Part shown: piece by piece, positions 31,773 through 42,665 of the stretch
Numbering within the stretch: the first letter of the stretch is position 1
Layout: each line of letters begins with the position of its first letter
Assembly: GCA_963575745.1 (NCBI GenBank)
Contig: CAUYUJ010014618.1
Coordinates: forward strand, 181,108 to 245,107
From: Prorocentrum cordatum
Taxonomy: Eukaryota > Sar > Dinophyceae > Prorocentrales > Prorocentraceae
DNA length: 64,000 nucleotides
Reading direction: 5' to 3'
Notes under the pieces: generated by a model
Database searches by the model: none
What the model saw: only the letters and a program-made list of their open reading frames with translations
What the model was told of the DNA's origin: nothing
Translations under genes and position numbers: made by a program

Positions 31773-31974
31773 CAGTCCACCTTTTGGCGCCCATGCGTCC
31801 ATTCACCCACGCAGCTGGCAACCGCAGAACGAGGCGCCCCATCCACAGGCGGCCCAGATGTCGAAGGGGCCCGCTTGCCCTTCTGGGCCCCGCCGCGGCC
31901 CCTACTGACGGCGAAAGAGATGTCCGGCCGAGCTCGCGATGCCTGCCACAGGAGGCCTCCAGCCATCCTCTGGG

Positions 31975-32188
31975 CTAGCCTTATGATGCTCCAACTTACT
32001 TTAGCCTTGATCACCAGACAGGATTTCGAGCACCAGGGAAATACCCAAACACTTGAGGGTTCTCACGTGTCGGGCCCTGGAAGACACTCTCTCGACACTG
32101 TTTCGACACTCTTTCGACACTTTTCCGGGCGCTCGAAATTATTTCAGGGATGCGGTCCTTACGTAGGATGGGAGCAACATAAGGCTAG
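31975..32188. mobile_element. MITE family E, complete copy
   Basis: 214 bp with inverted termini CTAGCCTTATGATGCTCC and CTAGCCTTATGTTGCTCC. The interior holds repeated CGACACTCTTTCGACACT-like steps. It abuts the truncated RT end of the copia element. Confidence 0.85.
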
Positions 32189-33155
32189 CCTGATTTGGCC
32201 CGTCTCCGGGGGGTCGTCCGCGTCGTCCTCGAAGTTCTCGAAAGATTCGCGCTCGAGGTTGAGGCCTCCAGTCGGCGTGCATGCGCCGAGGCCCCATTTC
32301 TGGAGCACGTCCTCGGGGTATTCGCACTGTGCCAGAGAGATCCCCTCGCGGCCAACTTTGGTGTCGACGCTGAGGTACTTGAGCACGCCAGGCTCCGACG
32401 GCCCAAAAACTCCCTGGAGCTTCGTGACCCAAACCTCCCACGCTGCAGCATTGAGGGCCTCAACCAGGCCCTTCGGGCCCATCGGAATGGACGTCGCCCA
32501 CGCACACGAGGAGCAGGCCTAGCGTCTCGTCGGTCTCCTGGTCGCGAGCCGCCCAAACAGCTGGGTCGGCAGACGCCTGCTGCCGCCGGCATCGGCGGCC
32601 ATCGAGTTGAACCGTCATCTTCAAGAGCTCGTGGTCCCGCTTCTCAGCCCATGCTCGGGGCGATGCCCGAAGCCCATAGATCGCTTTCTGGGCTCGCAAC
32701 ACCTCCCCGGGAGGCACCGGGCCGAACTTCGCGAAAGCTGCCGGCGGCCTCACGAAGATCTCCCCGTGGTCGACGGGGAGGTCGGCGTTGAGGAATGCTG
32801 TCTCAACGTCGAGGGCTCCGACGTGCCACCCGCTTGTCGCAGCCAGGGCGAGGGACGCCCGCAACGATCCGATGTCGACACTCGCGGTGTAGAGCTCCTC
32901 CTCGCCCTCGACCGGCTGAAAGTTTCCACATACCACTACTCGTGCATGCTTCCTCCGGAGACTGGCCTCGTCAGGAGCCTTCTTGGCGAACACCGTCGAC
33001 ATCGGCAGGATCCGGGCACGGAGGCCACCGCGCTCTCGAGCACCGACGGGCCAGAACACGTCTTTCTCCCGCAACGAGTCCAGCCCTTCCTGGAGCGCCT
33101 GTCTCCAGCCCTCGCGCTCCTCGCCGAAGCTGGCGTTCACCGACTTCTGGCTCAC
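32189..33155 (-). pseudogene. Copia reverse transcriptase (RVT_2), catalytic site altered, C-terminus lost
   Basis: From 33155 the frame encodes VFWPVGARERGG, HARVVVCGNFQP, the motif-A block VGALDVETAFLNADL (Asp about residue 116, near 32808) and QKAIYGLRASPRAW, all typical of copia RT. The catalytic motif normally ending in VDD reads CVGDVHSDG (residues 218-226), so the first Asp is Gly. A frameshift at 32465-32480 breaks the protein; the next frame continues GLVEALNAAAWEVW and ISLAQCEYPEDVL to 32190. The RNase H domain is absent. It would be inactive even without the frameshifts. Confidence 0.82.
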
Positions 33156-33207
33156 CGCCTGTGCCCCGCCGTCCCTTACGATCTCCTGGTACTCAAGAGG
33201 CAGCTCG

Positions 33208-33241
<34 letters not shown>

Positions 33242-33516
33242 GCTTCGCCTCGGCAGCGCTCGCGAACGGAACGCGGTCTCGAAGAACATCGTGATGTGCA
33301 AGAAGGCTGACAGGGACCCCATGGGACTAAGCCACACGAGCCGCTCCAGTTCCTCCTGGGCCTCGTCGGCAACGATGGTCACGAGTATGAGCCACGTAGC
33401 GTCCTCGGCACGCTGGTCACGAATATAAAGCACCGCCGCCACGATCAAAAACTCCACCACCACCAGCGTCTCGGAGGAGCGGTCCGAGGCGACAGAGCTC
33501 GTCCCTCGTGTGGTTC

Positions 33517-35129
33517 CTATGCTGCCCTCTGCACGCTGGGCAGCTGATGTCCTTTGGCACCATCGCGGCCCTGGAAACCTCTTCCTGGAACATCCCGGAG
33601 GGGGCCTCCATCGACAGGATCATCGCCGGTAGCGCCTGGATCATCACGACCAGCTGCTCTTGATCCTAGCTCCTCTGCTTGAGTCGCACTCTCTGGAGGA
33701 ACGTCGTCAGCAGGCGGCACCTTGGGCACCGCTACAAAGGAGCTGGAAGACTCGATGATCCACCTGAGCTCCGGTCGCTTCTGCTTGACGTTCTTGCCGC
33801 AAGAATCTTGTGTCCAACAAGGCCACGCGTTCGGCGACTCCAGGTCCACGCCCAAGAAGATGGTCTCCACGGCCCTCTCGACCAGAATCGACCGAGACAC
33901 GTTCTGAACGCGAGACGACACCCAGTCGCCGAATGCAGGGCACCTCACCTTACGCCCCTGCGCCTTTGTGCGGTCACACCGTGCCGCATGCTGCACTGCC
34001 ATTGGCCACTCGGCCTGGCGGTCCTCGATGTTCTCCTAGGGCAGCAGCATGGCACGAGCCCTGAGCTTCGTGAGTCCCACTCCCCTCTCGGCGCGGCCGT
34101 TCGCATCGGCCTCGAAGCCAGGCGTGGATGTTACCACCACTTTCTTCTTGTCGAAGTGCTCCTTCACCAGCGTCCCCGTGGGCTTGCTCGCCCGGTCCCC
34201 GTGGATCCTGTACACCACGTCCGCGCCCTCGAACTCGGCACGGATCTGGGCGATGATGCGCTTGTTCTCCAGCGGGAGCACGTAGTACCACGTCTTCTTG
34301 GCCTCGCGCTGCTTCTCCTCCTGCTTCTCCTCTGTTTTACCCCCTTCCTCTGGGGCTGCTTCACCAGCTGCCTCCTCCTCAACTAGGTTATCCTCGGTCG
34401 TGGCCGCTGGTCTCACAGCCACCGTAGTCACCGGCAAGCAGAGCCCGTCCAAAGAGTCCACCCCCGCGCGCCCAGCTTGGAGTGGACGGCCTGCTTCGGG
34501 ACGTCCTCCGGCCGTCCTGAGGGCCACCTCCCTGGCAAGTGAGGGCCCGAGAGGTCAACGCTGAGCTGGCCACCGGGTCTGGTAGAGACATCGTGCCTGA
34601 AGTGTTGCCTCAGACGCCCTGCCGCTCCTCGGCACTCCCTGCACGAAGCGAGGAACCTCAAGTTCCCCTCGCGGTGCCTCCGGAGCTCGGCCGCCCCACG
34701 CAGGCTGCGAGCCAAGGCGACGAGCCTCGCTCGAAATTTGCGCCTCAGCTGCGCACGTCGCGCTGTCCTGAGCACGTCGGCGTCTTCCTCCGAGATATAG
34801 ATCGAGCCGCCATCGCGATGAAGATGCAACTCCCGACCATCGCGCATGCGAACCTTGTAATCCGCGGTGTTCCACACCATCTCGAGCTCCAGCTGCTCGA
34901 TGTATGCTGCCAGCGGGAACAGCCCCTGGAGGCCTTCGCCCTTCACGTACACGATCTCCTCGTGCATCTCGGCGGGCTGCTCCCTGGTGGCCGTCTTCAG
35001 CCTCACGTCGTGAGCTCGGGGGTGAACGTCGGTCAGGTCCCGCTTTCCTCGAAGCTCATGGGCGGCTCCGGTATCCGCCAGCAGCATCCGCTTGCCACTG
35101 GCCGTCATCACCTTCGCGCGGACGCTCAT
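33517..35129 (-). pseudogene. Copia aspartic protease and integrase
   Basis: From 35129: protease active site LLADTGAAHEL (DTG at residues 19-21), then YIEQLELEMVWNTADYKVRM, then the zinc segment HREGNLRFLASCRECRGA (His 152, Cys 163, Cys 166) and the first integrase aspartate in LSVDLSGPHLPG (Asp 192). A frameshift near 34500 leads to the rest of the core: ADVVYRIHGDRASKP and TPGFEADANGRAERGVG (catalytic Glu). A TAG at 34036-34038 is followed in frame by RCPAFGDWVSSRV to 33517. A (TCG)n expansion at 33208-33240, in the RT-proximal part, encodes a Thr run. Confidence 0.82.
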
Positions 35130-35266
35130 TGTCCTTGCAGCGGGGCCGTCCGTGCGGGATGTTCTCGGAGAGGCCTACGGGGACATCGGAACCGAGCCCC
35201 AGAAGTCGCTGGCAACAGCAGCCCGCGAGGTCGATGGCTGCAGCGCATCGCCCATCTGCAGCAGGC

Positions 35267-37239
35267 TCAACAGCTCAGCACGAGCTTCAGCTCGGACCGT
35301 CTGCGCCGCGGCCTGCTCGATCGTGCCCGTCGGGGTCTTCGGAGTCGGGAAGACGCCTGGGCATTCGAGGGAGGAGCCTCTGCTGCCTTCGTCGCCGCCT
35401 TCGGCCGAGAGCACTTCGACGACTTGTGAGCCGTCGCACGGCAGTCGAAGCACTTACCATCGCTGGGAGCCAACTTGCGTGCACAGGGCCCCCTTCGAGC
35501 AGCCCTCGGCCGTCTCGAAGAACGTGCAGACCTTCTTGGGGGGGCTCCCGGAGGCGCTCTTGTCGGTCTTGGCCTTGCCGCCGTTGCCGCCGTTGTCGCC
35601 CTTGCCCTTGTGGTCGCCCTTAACTCCTTTGGGGTCCCCCTTACCTCCTCCCCTTGGAGGCCCTAGCGAGTCGTGCTGCCTCCGCTCTGGCGGCCTTGGC
35701 AGCAGGGTCCAACTTCTACTTATCAGGACCAGCGCCAGCGAACTCCCGAGCCTCGGCCGACAGATAGCGCCACAGCTCATCCACCTGAGCCTGTCTGATC
35801 AGACCTCCTGTCTTGTTGCGGCTCACGATGAACGCGAAATACCGGTGCTTGACCTCCTGGTCCTTCTCCAGCATCCGATTGACGATCTTCTTCAGCGAGG
35901 GCTGCGAACTTCCATTTCTGCAGCTCCTCGTAGACCAGCCTCGTCTCCGCCTCCTTCGCCGTGTCCACGGCGTTCAGCGTGAAGTCTTTGTCAGCTCCCG
36001 TCCCCGGGCCTGCGTCCACGTAGGCGGCGAAGACGATGTCGGTGGTCGCCGTCTGCCTTGTGCTCAAGCACGCCTGTCTGACGCCGTCTGGCACCAACGC
36101 CATCAAGATCCCTCGCAACCTCAGCTCTCAACTGTTGAAGTTTATGGCGTCCAGCCCGACATCAACCCACTGAGTGGGCTGAGCAGGACGAATCGCAGGG
36201 CGATCCAACGGCCCGTGTCGAAGATAGCTCATGGAGGCATCCTGCACGACCTCCAGCACCTTCTCCCAGTACCGCTCGATGAGGTAGTGCATATCGCTCA
36301 GGTCCATGGTGATGCGTTGAAGCCAGCTCTCGAAGATGCCCGGCTTCTCCTTGAGACCTCCCTTCCATTCCAACTTCGGGAGCTCCGCGGCCTTCGACTC
36401 GGCCAGCGTGCTCTCCAGAGACGCGTGGCGCTGCTGGCCGCCGCCATCAGCGGGTCCAGCAGTACTGCCGAGAGGTGGCGGCGGGGGAGAGAGTCCCGGA
36501 GGTCCTCCTCCAGGGGCTCCTGGAAAGCCGTCGGGGCGCTCAGGTCCTCCTGCGCCTGCGGGTCGCCCGAAGCCTCCTCCGCCTGGTTCTCCTGGTCCTC
36601 CAAAGCCGCCTGGATGTCCTCCGCGGCTTCCTGGATGTCCTCCGCAGCCTCCTGGATGCCCTCCGTAGCCTCCAGGATGTCCAAAAGCTCCTCCTCCTCG
36701 GCCTCCTGGATGTCCTCCGCAGCCTCCTGGATGCCCTCCGCAGCCTCCAGGTGGTCCAAAAACTTCTCCTCCGAGGCCTCCTGGCCCTCCGAGCCCTCCA
36801 ACGCCGCAGCTCCAAGAAACATCACCCTGATCCATGAGCTCCGAGATGAAAAGGGAAAGGTCCTCCGCCTCCCTCCTGCCTCCTGGCGTGCGCCGTGCCC
36901 ATGCTTCCCAGGCCCAGGGGGGTTGTCCCAGCAGCCTCCCGTCTGTTCAGCTGCCGTCGCCACGAGCTCAACCGCCGCAGCACCGCCATCGTCCCAGCGA
37001 CTCTCCTGCCTCTCCTGCTGGCCCACCGTGGCCCCCACGACGTGGAGCAGTTTGTCTGTCTCTTCCTGACCTGGCGCTGCCACCGCCGAGGTCTGGTCCT
37101 CAGTTCTCCGGCTAGGCGTTGCAAATCCTGGCCCCTCCTGGCCCGCACCTTCCGCACCGTCAGCGGTGCCATCGCGATGGCGCTGGTTCTCGGCCTCGAG
37201 TTCGTTCAGCTCCTGCAGCATCCGGCACAACTCCGTCAT
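35267..37239 (-). pseudogene. Copia gag with Gly/Glu repeat region, CCCH-like and CCHC zinc motifs
   Basis: From 37239 the N-terminus MTELCRMLQELNELEAENQR looks like a coiled coil. A tandem-repeat segment (36560-36800) follows, reading EDIQEAAE in one frame and GGCGGHPGG in another. The gag core LPKLEWKGGLKEKPGIFESW (about 36330-36390) is in the second frame, with an in-frame TGA at 36128-36130. After another shift come VCTFFETAEGCSKGALC (CCCH-like) and, near 35430, the zinc knuckle CFDCRATAHKSSKC (CX2CX4HX4C). Gag would package the RNA; this copy cannot make an intact protein. Confidence 0.75.
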
Positions 37240-37467
37240 GAGCTCCGCAGTCGCTGCTGCTGCCGCTCCTGCTGCTCCTGCGCTCGCGCTCGCTGCCTCC
37301 GAGGCGTCGTATTACTCCTCGAGGGCCCCGGGGCGGAGCAAGGTCGGCGCCTCGCGGGGCTCGGCGGCAGTCGCTGGCACGAAGTCCACGGCGCGTGCTC
37401 CTGTCCAAGCACTCCCGGCGCCAGCTGCGCAGCCGCTCATCGAGCGAGCAGCTCCGGAGATCATCAA

Positions 37468-37636
37468 GGGCTCCCTCGAGGGCGCGAAGTTATTCGCGCT
37501 TCGCGCTTCGCGGTCCTCCTTCCTCCTCCCCCTCCTCCTCGTCCTCCTATTCTCCCTTTGGGAGGGCGGCGCGAGAGCGCGAAGTTATTCGCGCTTCGCG
37601 CTTCGCGCAGCGCGAAGCGCGAACTTAGGAGCCCTT
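37468..37636. mobile_element. Foldback MITE family A, copy 2
   Basis: Same structure as 21378-21546: GGGCTCCCTCGAGGG left, GGAGCCCTT right. GATCAT flanks both sides (37459-37464 and 37637-37642). Inserted at the gag end of the copia relic. Confidence 0.85.
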
Positions 37637-37758
37637 GATCATGCCCGAAGCGACCGAGCCGATCGCCCGGCCCGCCAGTTGCCCACCGGAGGGCATCAGC
37701 CGGCCGAACCCGATCCGATGCTGCTGAACCTGGTGGGCGGCCTGGTGTTGAACGAACT

Positions 37759-37985
37759 CAGAGCCCCGAATCATCAGGGGTAACTCGGGTCAGGGATAAC
37801 TCGGGTTCGTTTTTCGGGAGTCCGAACCCGAGTTATCCCGGACCCGAGTTACCCCGGATAACTCGGGCGTCCAGAGCCCCGAATCATCAGGGGTAACTCG
37901 GGTCAGGGATAACTCGGGTTCCTTTTTCGGGGATCCAAGCCCGAGTTACCCCGGACCCGAGTTATCCCGGATAACTCGGGCGCCC
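37759..37985. mobile_element. Dimeric hairpin element family G, copy 2, 7-bp duplication
   Basis: Two tandem units (from 37759 and 37872), each CAGAGCCCCGAATCATCAGG followed by inverted AACTCGGG arms. AACGAAC flanks the dimer (37751-37757 and 37986-37992). Confidence 0.82.
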
Positions 37986-38748
37986 AACGAACGTGAAGTC
38001 CATCTCGTTCGCGCTCTCCGTGCAGACGGCGTGGCCGGCACGTGAGACGGTACAGTGCCCGTGGTATTGCTGTCTTCAGGCCTGGCAAGGCACGGTAGGT
38101 CCAGTGACCACAATGCCGCAGCATTTGCAGGTGCGGATCAAGCATGTAGATGCCGTGCTCGATGAAGTAGCATGCTGAGCACCACGTCGTAGGTTTGGGC
38201 TCATAACCCTTGTGAGTGCCTCGTGGTCGCCCACTGGGAAGTGCGCAGGGTATTGCCCACCCCAAGGGTTCATTTCATCTGTTGGTTGTCTGGCGGAGGT
38301 TCTGGGATCACCAACCTCCCTTCCGCGATGTCAGACAGCAGACGTATCGTGTTCTCTCTACTTATTGGCAGGGGCTCCTTGAGAACCCTCTTCGGTTTAT
38401 CCTGAAGTGCTTACAAAGTAAAGTACGCGTTGAAACGATGATCCGTTCAATTGCCGGAGCTGGTGAGTCACAGGTTTGTGAGTATCTTTTTCCTTGCCCA
38501 TCGCGTCGCGTGGGCCTTGAGCCAAACAGTTCCAGACATAAACTGTCCTAGTGCCGGAGGTGGCATTGCTACACACCCCCGGCGGAGCTCAGACCAGAGG
38601 TGGCATTGCTACGCACCTACGGTCGGAGCCTGTGCGCAATCGCTGTCGCAATCGAAACGGTCGCACGGCGGCGACGGCCAGAGCCCGGCGGAAGCCGTGA
38701 CACGCACAGGGGGCTTTCCGTGACACATCAACGCTTTGCTATGCTCAG

Positions 38749-38910
38749 GAGGGGATAGAAACACAGAGACACAATTAATCGTTCACTCCCAGGAAAATAT
38801 AGGAAAATCTGGGAAGTGGGGTGGAAGACGAAAACCCAGACAATATAGGAAAATATGGGGAATCCTTGCATTTGTGTGTATTTATTTGTGTGTCCCAGGG
38901 CCCCTTCATA
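38749..38910. mobile_element. MITE family T, copy 2
   Basis: GAAACACAGAGACACAATTA left and ATTTATTTGTGTGTCCC right are inverted; the interior has repeated CAGGAAAATATAGGAAAATC. Related to 20230-20400. Confidence 0.7.
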
Positions 38911-39270
38911 TGCTATACTTCTAGGTAACGCCAAAACGGGTCCCGCGGGCGACGGGCCTCTAGGTGACGCCAAAACCGGTCCCGCCGGCGGCCACGGCTG
39001 TTCTCCTAAGAATTGGCGAAAATATGCCGCCCTACGCTATGCCCACACACCGTGTAGCACGGCACCGCAGAAGCCTATGCATTTTGGCTGGTTTTGCCAG
39101 GGCCCCCGGGTCTCTGGCCGGGTTAATGTCACCGCAATGTCCAGAGCTTCCCCGGTTCACAGAGGGGGAGGAGGGGAGGGGGAGGGGAGGGGAGGGGAAG
39201 GACGGGGGGGAGGAGGTCGGGGGAGGGCAGAGAGCAGGCGAGGGAGGGAGGCGCAGGAGGGAGGGACCAG

Positions 39271-39351
39271 GACTTTTTCAACCGCTTCCGGCTGCTGGCG
39301 CCCCACCTGGCGGCGAGCGGGGCGGACCCCGACTACAGGTCTTTGTGCCAG
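39271..39351 (+). CDS. Myosin heavy chain, exon d (converter core)
   Basis: Starts DFFNRFRLLAPHLAASG and continues ADPDYRSLCQ. With exon c it gives RRPFKDFFNRFRLLAPH, the converter consensus rrtf.dFlqRYriLap. The acceptor is GAGGGACCAG before GAC. The 3' border is uncertain: the frame stays open (QRPGRPF, with a GT at 39370), but no donor joins convincingly to exon e, which starts in phase 0 with AVVEEKSW. Either the exon ends near TGCCAG (39351), or a micro-exon of a few codons lies in intron 4. The coordinate given is the last residue I trust. Confidence 0.75.
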
Positions 39352-39764
39352 AGGCCAGGGCGCCCCTTCGTCTCGAGAGGAGGGGAGGGGAGGAAGATGA
39401 TGAGGAGGAGGATGAGGAGGAGGAGAACGAAGAGGTGGAGGAGAACGAGGACCAGTGCTAACCAAAGAGTCATCAACGATGTTGAAATACCCCCCCCCTA
39501 AGCTTCCTGTTCATAGGCTCCTACAGGGATTCATCTCCACTGGAAGGAAGTGCCCCGTTGGGAGACCATTTGAAGATCCTGGGACGCCACGAATGAACTT
39601 CACTGTTGGGCCTTTACGGTCCTCAATCGCGCAAGAACGCCATTCTTGGGGCTTCATAACCGCGGTTCCGCGTGTTGCGCCCTGACAGTGTTGGATCGAT
39701 TCAGGGCACCGTTTAGGGTACGTGAACCATTGGAATTTGTGCTACCCTTGCGATTTTTGAACGA

Positions 39765-39965
39765 CTGTTCGCGCCGCTGAGGCGATAACCACACTTTGGA
39801 CAACGACCTGTCCGCAATCTGCAAAACTGCTGTAACTGTTTAAGACGAGTCTGCGCGGCAAAGAAAAACAGTTTGAAAAAGACCGGTGAACAATCCGCGG
39901 AGTTCGTGCACATGTTTGAATCGAATGTGCGCGGCGCCGAGGCGAGAACCATAGTTTGAAAACCA
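39765..39965. repeat. Two-unit direct repeat, spacing about 158 bp
   Basis: GCGCCGCTGAGGCGATAACCA at about 39770 recurs as GCGCCGAGGCGAGAACCATA at about 39927, each followed by a TTTG run. Confidence 0.6.
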
Positions 39966-40544
39966 CTCGCCATCCATGTGGGAAACTCTTGTCCTATCTT
40001 AGGTATCAGGCTCACAAATTGTAAGGAAGTCTCAGGCGAAAGGCCGGGCCCGCCCTTTCGACCGGCTTCGGGGTGCGACAGGGAGGCATCATTTCATGGA
40101 ATTTGGATGGAGGAGGGGGATGGGTAGGCGGGGGGGGGGGAAGAGGTGGAGGAGCGGGGGAGGGGGAGGAGGGCCTGGGAAGGGGGGGGACAGGAAGGGG
40201 GAGGGGGAAAGAGGTCCTAACCTTGCCGCTGTTCTCACCTCGCCGACCTCGCGGGCGAACCCTTGTCCACACATCCTTACGCCAGCGGGCACGCACTCCG
40301 CTCGGGCAAATTTGATTTGACCGCGCGCTCTGTGAGACCTTGTTGCAGACTGTCAGACAGTCAGGTGCCGGGTGTGACCAGCCAGAAAGTCAGTCCGAGT
40401 CAAACACATTCTTGGATTATGGATACACCCGAAAAGAGGCGAAGGGATAAGCGAGGAGGGGAGAGCCGAAGGGGAAGCGAACGGATGACGAGTGAGAGAA
40501 GAGGGATCGGCAGTGGTGACGGCGCCAGAAACGACAACGACAGT

Positions 40545-41210
40545 TCTTGCAACCACGACGATGACGACGACGATGTCGACGACGTCGACGGTGACGTCCT
40601 CGGCGACGGCGACGGCGATCGGGTCTGCGACAGGGCGGCGATGAAGACGGCGGCGGCGGCGACGGCGGTGACGGTGGCGGCGGCGGTGACGGCGACGACG
40701 CCGGCGCTGTGGACGACGCAGGCGAGTGGACGACGACTGCGACGCAAACGACGACGACCACGGCGGCGGCATGGACAACAACGGCGGCGACGGTGGACGC
40801 TGTTCGGCAAGTGCCCGGGAGGCTCGCGTCCTCCGTGGAGGACCGGCTGAAGCAGCAGGGGGCGCGCTCGCCTCCTCCCGCCAGCGTCGTCGTCGTCGTC
40901 ACCGCTGTCGCCATCGCCCTCGCCGCCGTCGTCGTCCTTGTTGTCGTCGTCGTCGGCGTCATCGTCGTCGTCGTCTTCACCGCCGTCGCCGTCAACGTCG
41001 TCCTAATCGTCACCGCCGTCGGCGGCGTCGCCGCCGCCGCCTTCTCCGTCGCCATCTCGTCGCAGTCACCTTCGTCGTCGCCGTCGGCGTCGCCGGTGTC
41101 ACCGTTGACATCGTCGCCGTCATCACAGGCGTCGGCGTCGCCATCGGCGGCGGGGGCGTCGTCACCGCTGTCGGCGTCGTCGCTGGCGTCGTCATCGTGT
41201 TCGTGTCGGG
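40545..41210. repeat. Degenerate (CGN)n trinucleotide region
   Basis: GAC/GGC/GTC triplets over about 650 bp, reading ACGACG-like before 40700 and GTCGTC-like after 40885, so the two halves are opposite in strand. All frames are open; not called coding. Confidence 0.8.
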
Positions 41211-41764
41211 GGGGCGGCTCAGCGGTCCAAGAAGTTCGCACGGAGTGCTGAGTTGGCTCCGCCGTGCTAATTTCGTCACATCTTCTTTCCCACGTTTCGT
41301 GGCTCTCCAGGGGGTTCCACTTACGACCCAAGTGAGGGTGTTCGCATGGTTGCCGCCCTCTCCTTCTGGCACACCACTCACATGTTTCGTGGCCCCAGTG
41401 GGAGCTCCACTGTCATGGCCCCGGTGGACATCTTGAGCCGTTTTGGATGTTGTTAGGTCTTATGTCCAGAGAGGCGAATCTGTTTAACATGTTTTGTTGC
41501 CCTGCGGGTTTGGGGAGTTGTTATTTTTTAGGGGGCACTCTTGGGGTTTCTCTTGGAATTCTCTGAGACTTTTTTGTGCCGTCTTGGGTGGATATGAGTT
41601 GCACCGTATTGGAAGCATCTGGAGACCGTATTTGGATCTTCTGGGACCAAGGTGATAGTTCTGGAGGCATTCAGGGCAGTCTTGGAGCCACAAAGAGCCA
41701 CCGAGGGAGCCAAGTCCCTCCCTCGGCGAGTTCCCGGGGCAACCCACAGACACAAACACATTTT

Positions 41765-41808
41765 CTCTCTCTCTCTCTCTCTCTTTCGCTCTCTCTCTCT
41801 CTCTCGCA
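41765..41808. repeat. (TC)n microsatellite
   Basis: About 20 CT dinucleotides with one TTTCG interruption. Confidence 0.93.
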
Positions 41809-42229
41809 TGCACACACAATGTTGGCGTCGCGACCCCGCGCACAGCGACAGGACGTCCAGAGTCGGAGAAGAGAACGCGCGCGCGCGACTACCGGCCGAG
41901 CCCTCAAGACACACACACACACAACACAACACAAGAACACGTATTACAATTGTTGGCCCAGTAGGGGGTTATGAGGAAGGGCAATCTTACTAGTGACCCC
42001 AAGGGGTCGTTGGATTTGGCATTGCTTTTGTATTGCTTGGCATTTCTCGGCATTTCTATGCATCGCTTTTCATGTCTTTGCACTTCTTGGCATTGATTAC
42101 CTACCTAGGCTCTGCCCAGAGGGTTCTTACCCTGTATCTTACAGGGGCCGGGCAGTGTTGCCCGCCCCGGGCGGTTCCCCCAAGATCCGCCCCGCGGTTC
42201 CCCCAGTTGCGTCCCCTTAGATTAGCGTT

Positions 42230-42665
42230 GCTTGTATCATCTTAGCTTAGCTTGTTTAATATTAGCTTAGCTTAGCTTCATCTTAGCTCAGGTTCATCTT
42301 AGCTTAGCTTACCTTCATCTTAGCTTTGCTGAGCTTTAACATAGCAGAGCACAGCAGAGCATAGCAGAGCGTAGCATAGCATAGCGCAGCACAGCATAGC
42401 AAAGCCCAGCATAGCACAGCGCAGCATAGCGTAGCATAGCACAGCGCAGCACAGCACAGCACAGCATAGCACCGTGCAGCATAGCATAGCATAGCATAGC
42501 AGAGCATGGCATAGCACAGCATAGCTTAGGGTAGCACAGCGCAGCATGACATAGCATATCTTAGCATAGCATATCATAGCACAGCATAGCGCAGCCTATC
42601 ATGTCATAGCATAGCATAGCATAGCATAGCGCATCATAGCATGGCATAGCATAACATAGCATAGC
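42230..42665. repeat. Pentanucleotide array AGCAT / AGCAC / TTAGC
   Basis: The left part (42235-42330) is TTAGC-rich; from 42340 to 42665 the complementary-phase AGCAT and AGCAC pentamers dominate. The two parts are inverted with respect to each other. Confidence 0.93.

Larger units (their letters stand above)
32189..37460 (-). mobile_element. Decayed Ty1/copia-like retrotransposon, antisense in intron 3
   Basis: Reading the minus strand from about 37460 down, the domain order is gag with zinc knuckle, aspartic protease, gag-pre-integrase zinc segment, integrase, and RVT_2-type reverse transcriptase; integrase before RT defines copia elements. At least six frameshifts and two in-frame stops break it. 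RNase H is missing: similarity ends at about 32190, where a family E MITE begins. No LTR is recognised. A family A MITE sits at the 5' side (37468-37636), and degraded coding-like sequence continues beyond it to about 37750, so the original element was probably longer. Confidence 0.85.
29074..39270 (+). other. Myosin intron 3 (10.2 kb), with antisense copia element
   Basis: Closes with GAGGGACCAG. Contents are listed separately. Nothing recognised in 29371-30282, 30920-31169, 31290-31649, 31773-31974, 37986-38748 and 38911-39270, except direct duplications of AGGTGGCATTGCTACRCACC (38557-38610) and of GTGACGCCAAAACCGGTCCC-like sequence (38930-38985), and a purine-rich run at 39160-39260. Confidence 0.7.

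Noticed and set aside
40417-41331. Asp/Thr-rich ORFs over 200 codons
   Set aside because: Derived from degenerate CGN trinucleotide repeats.
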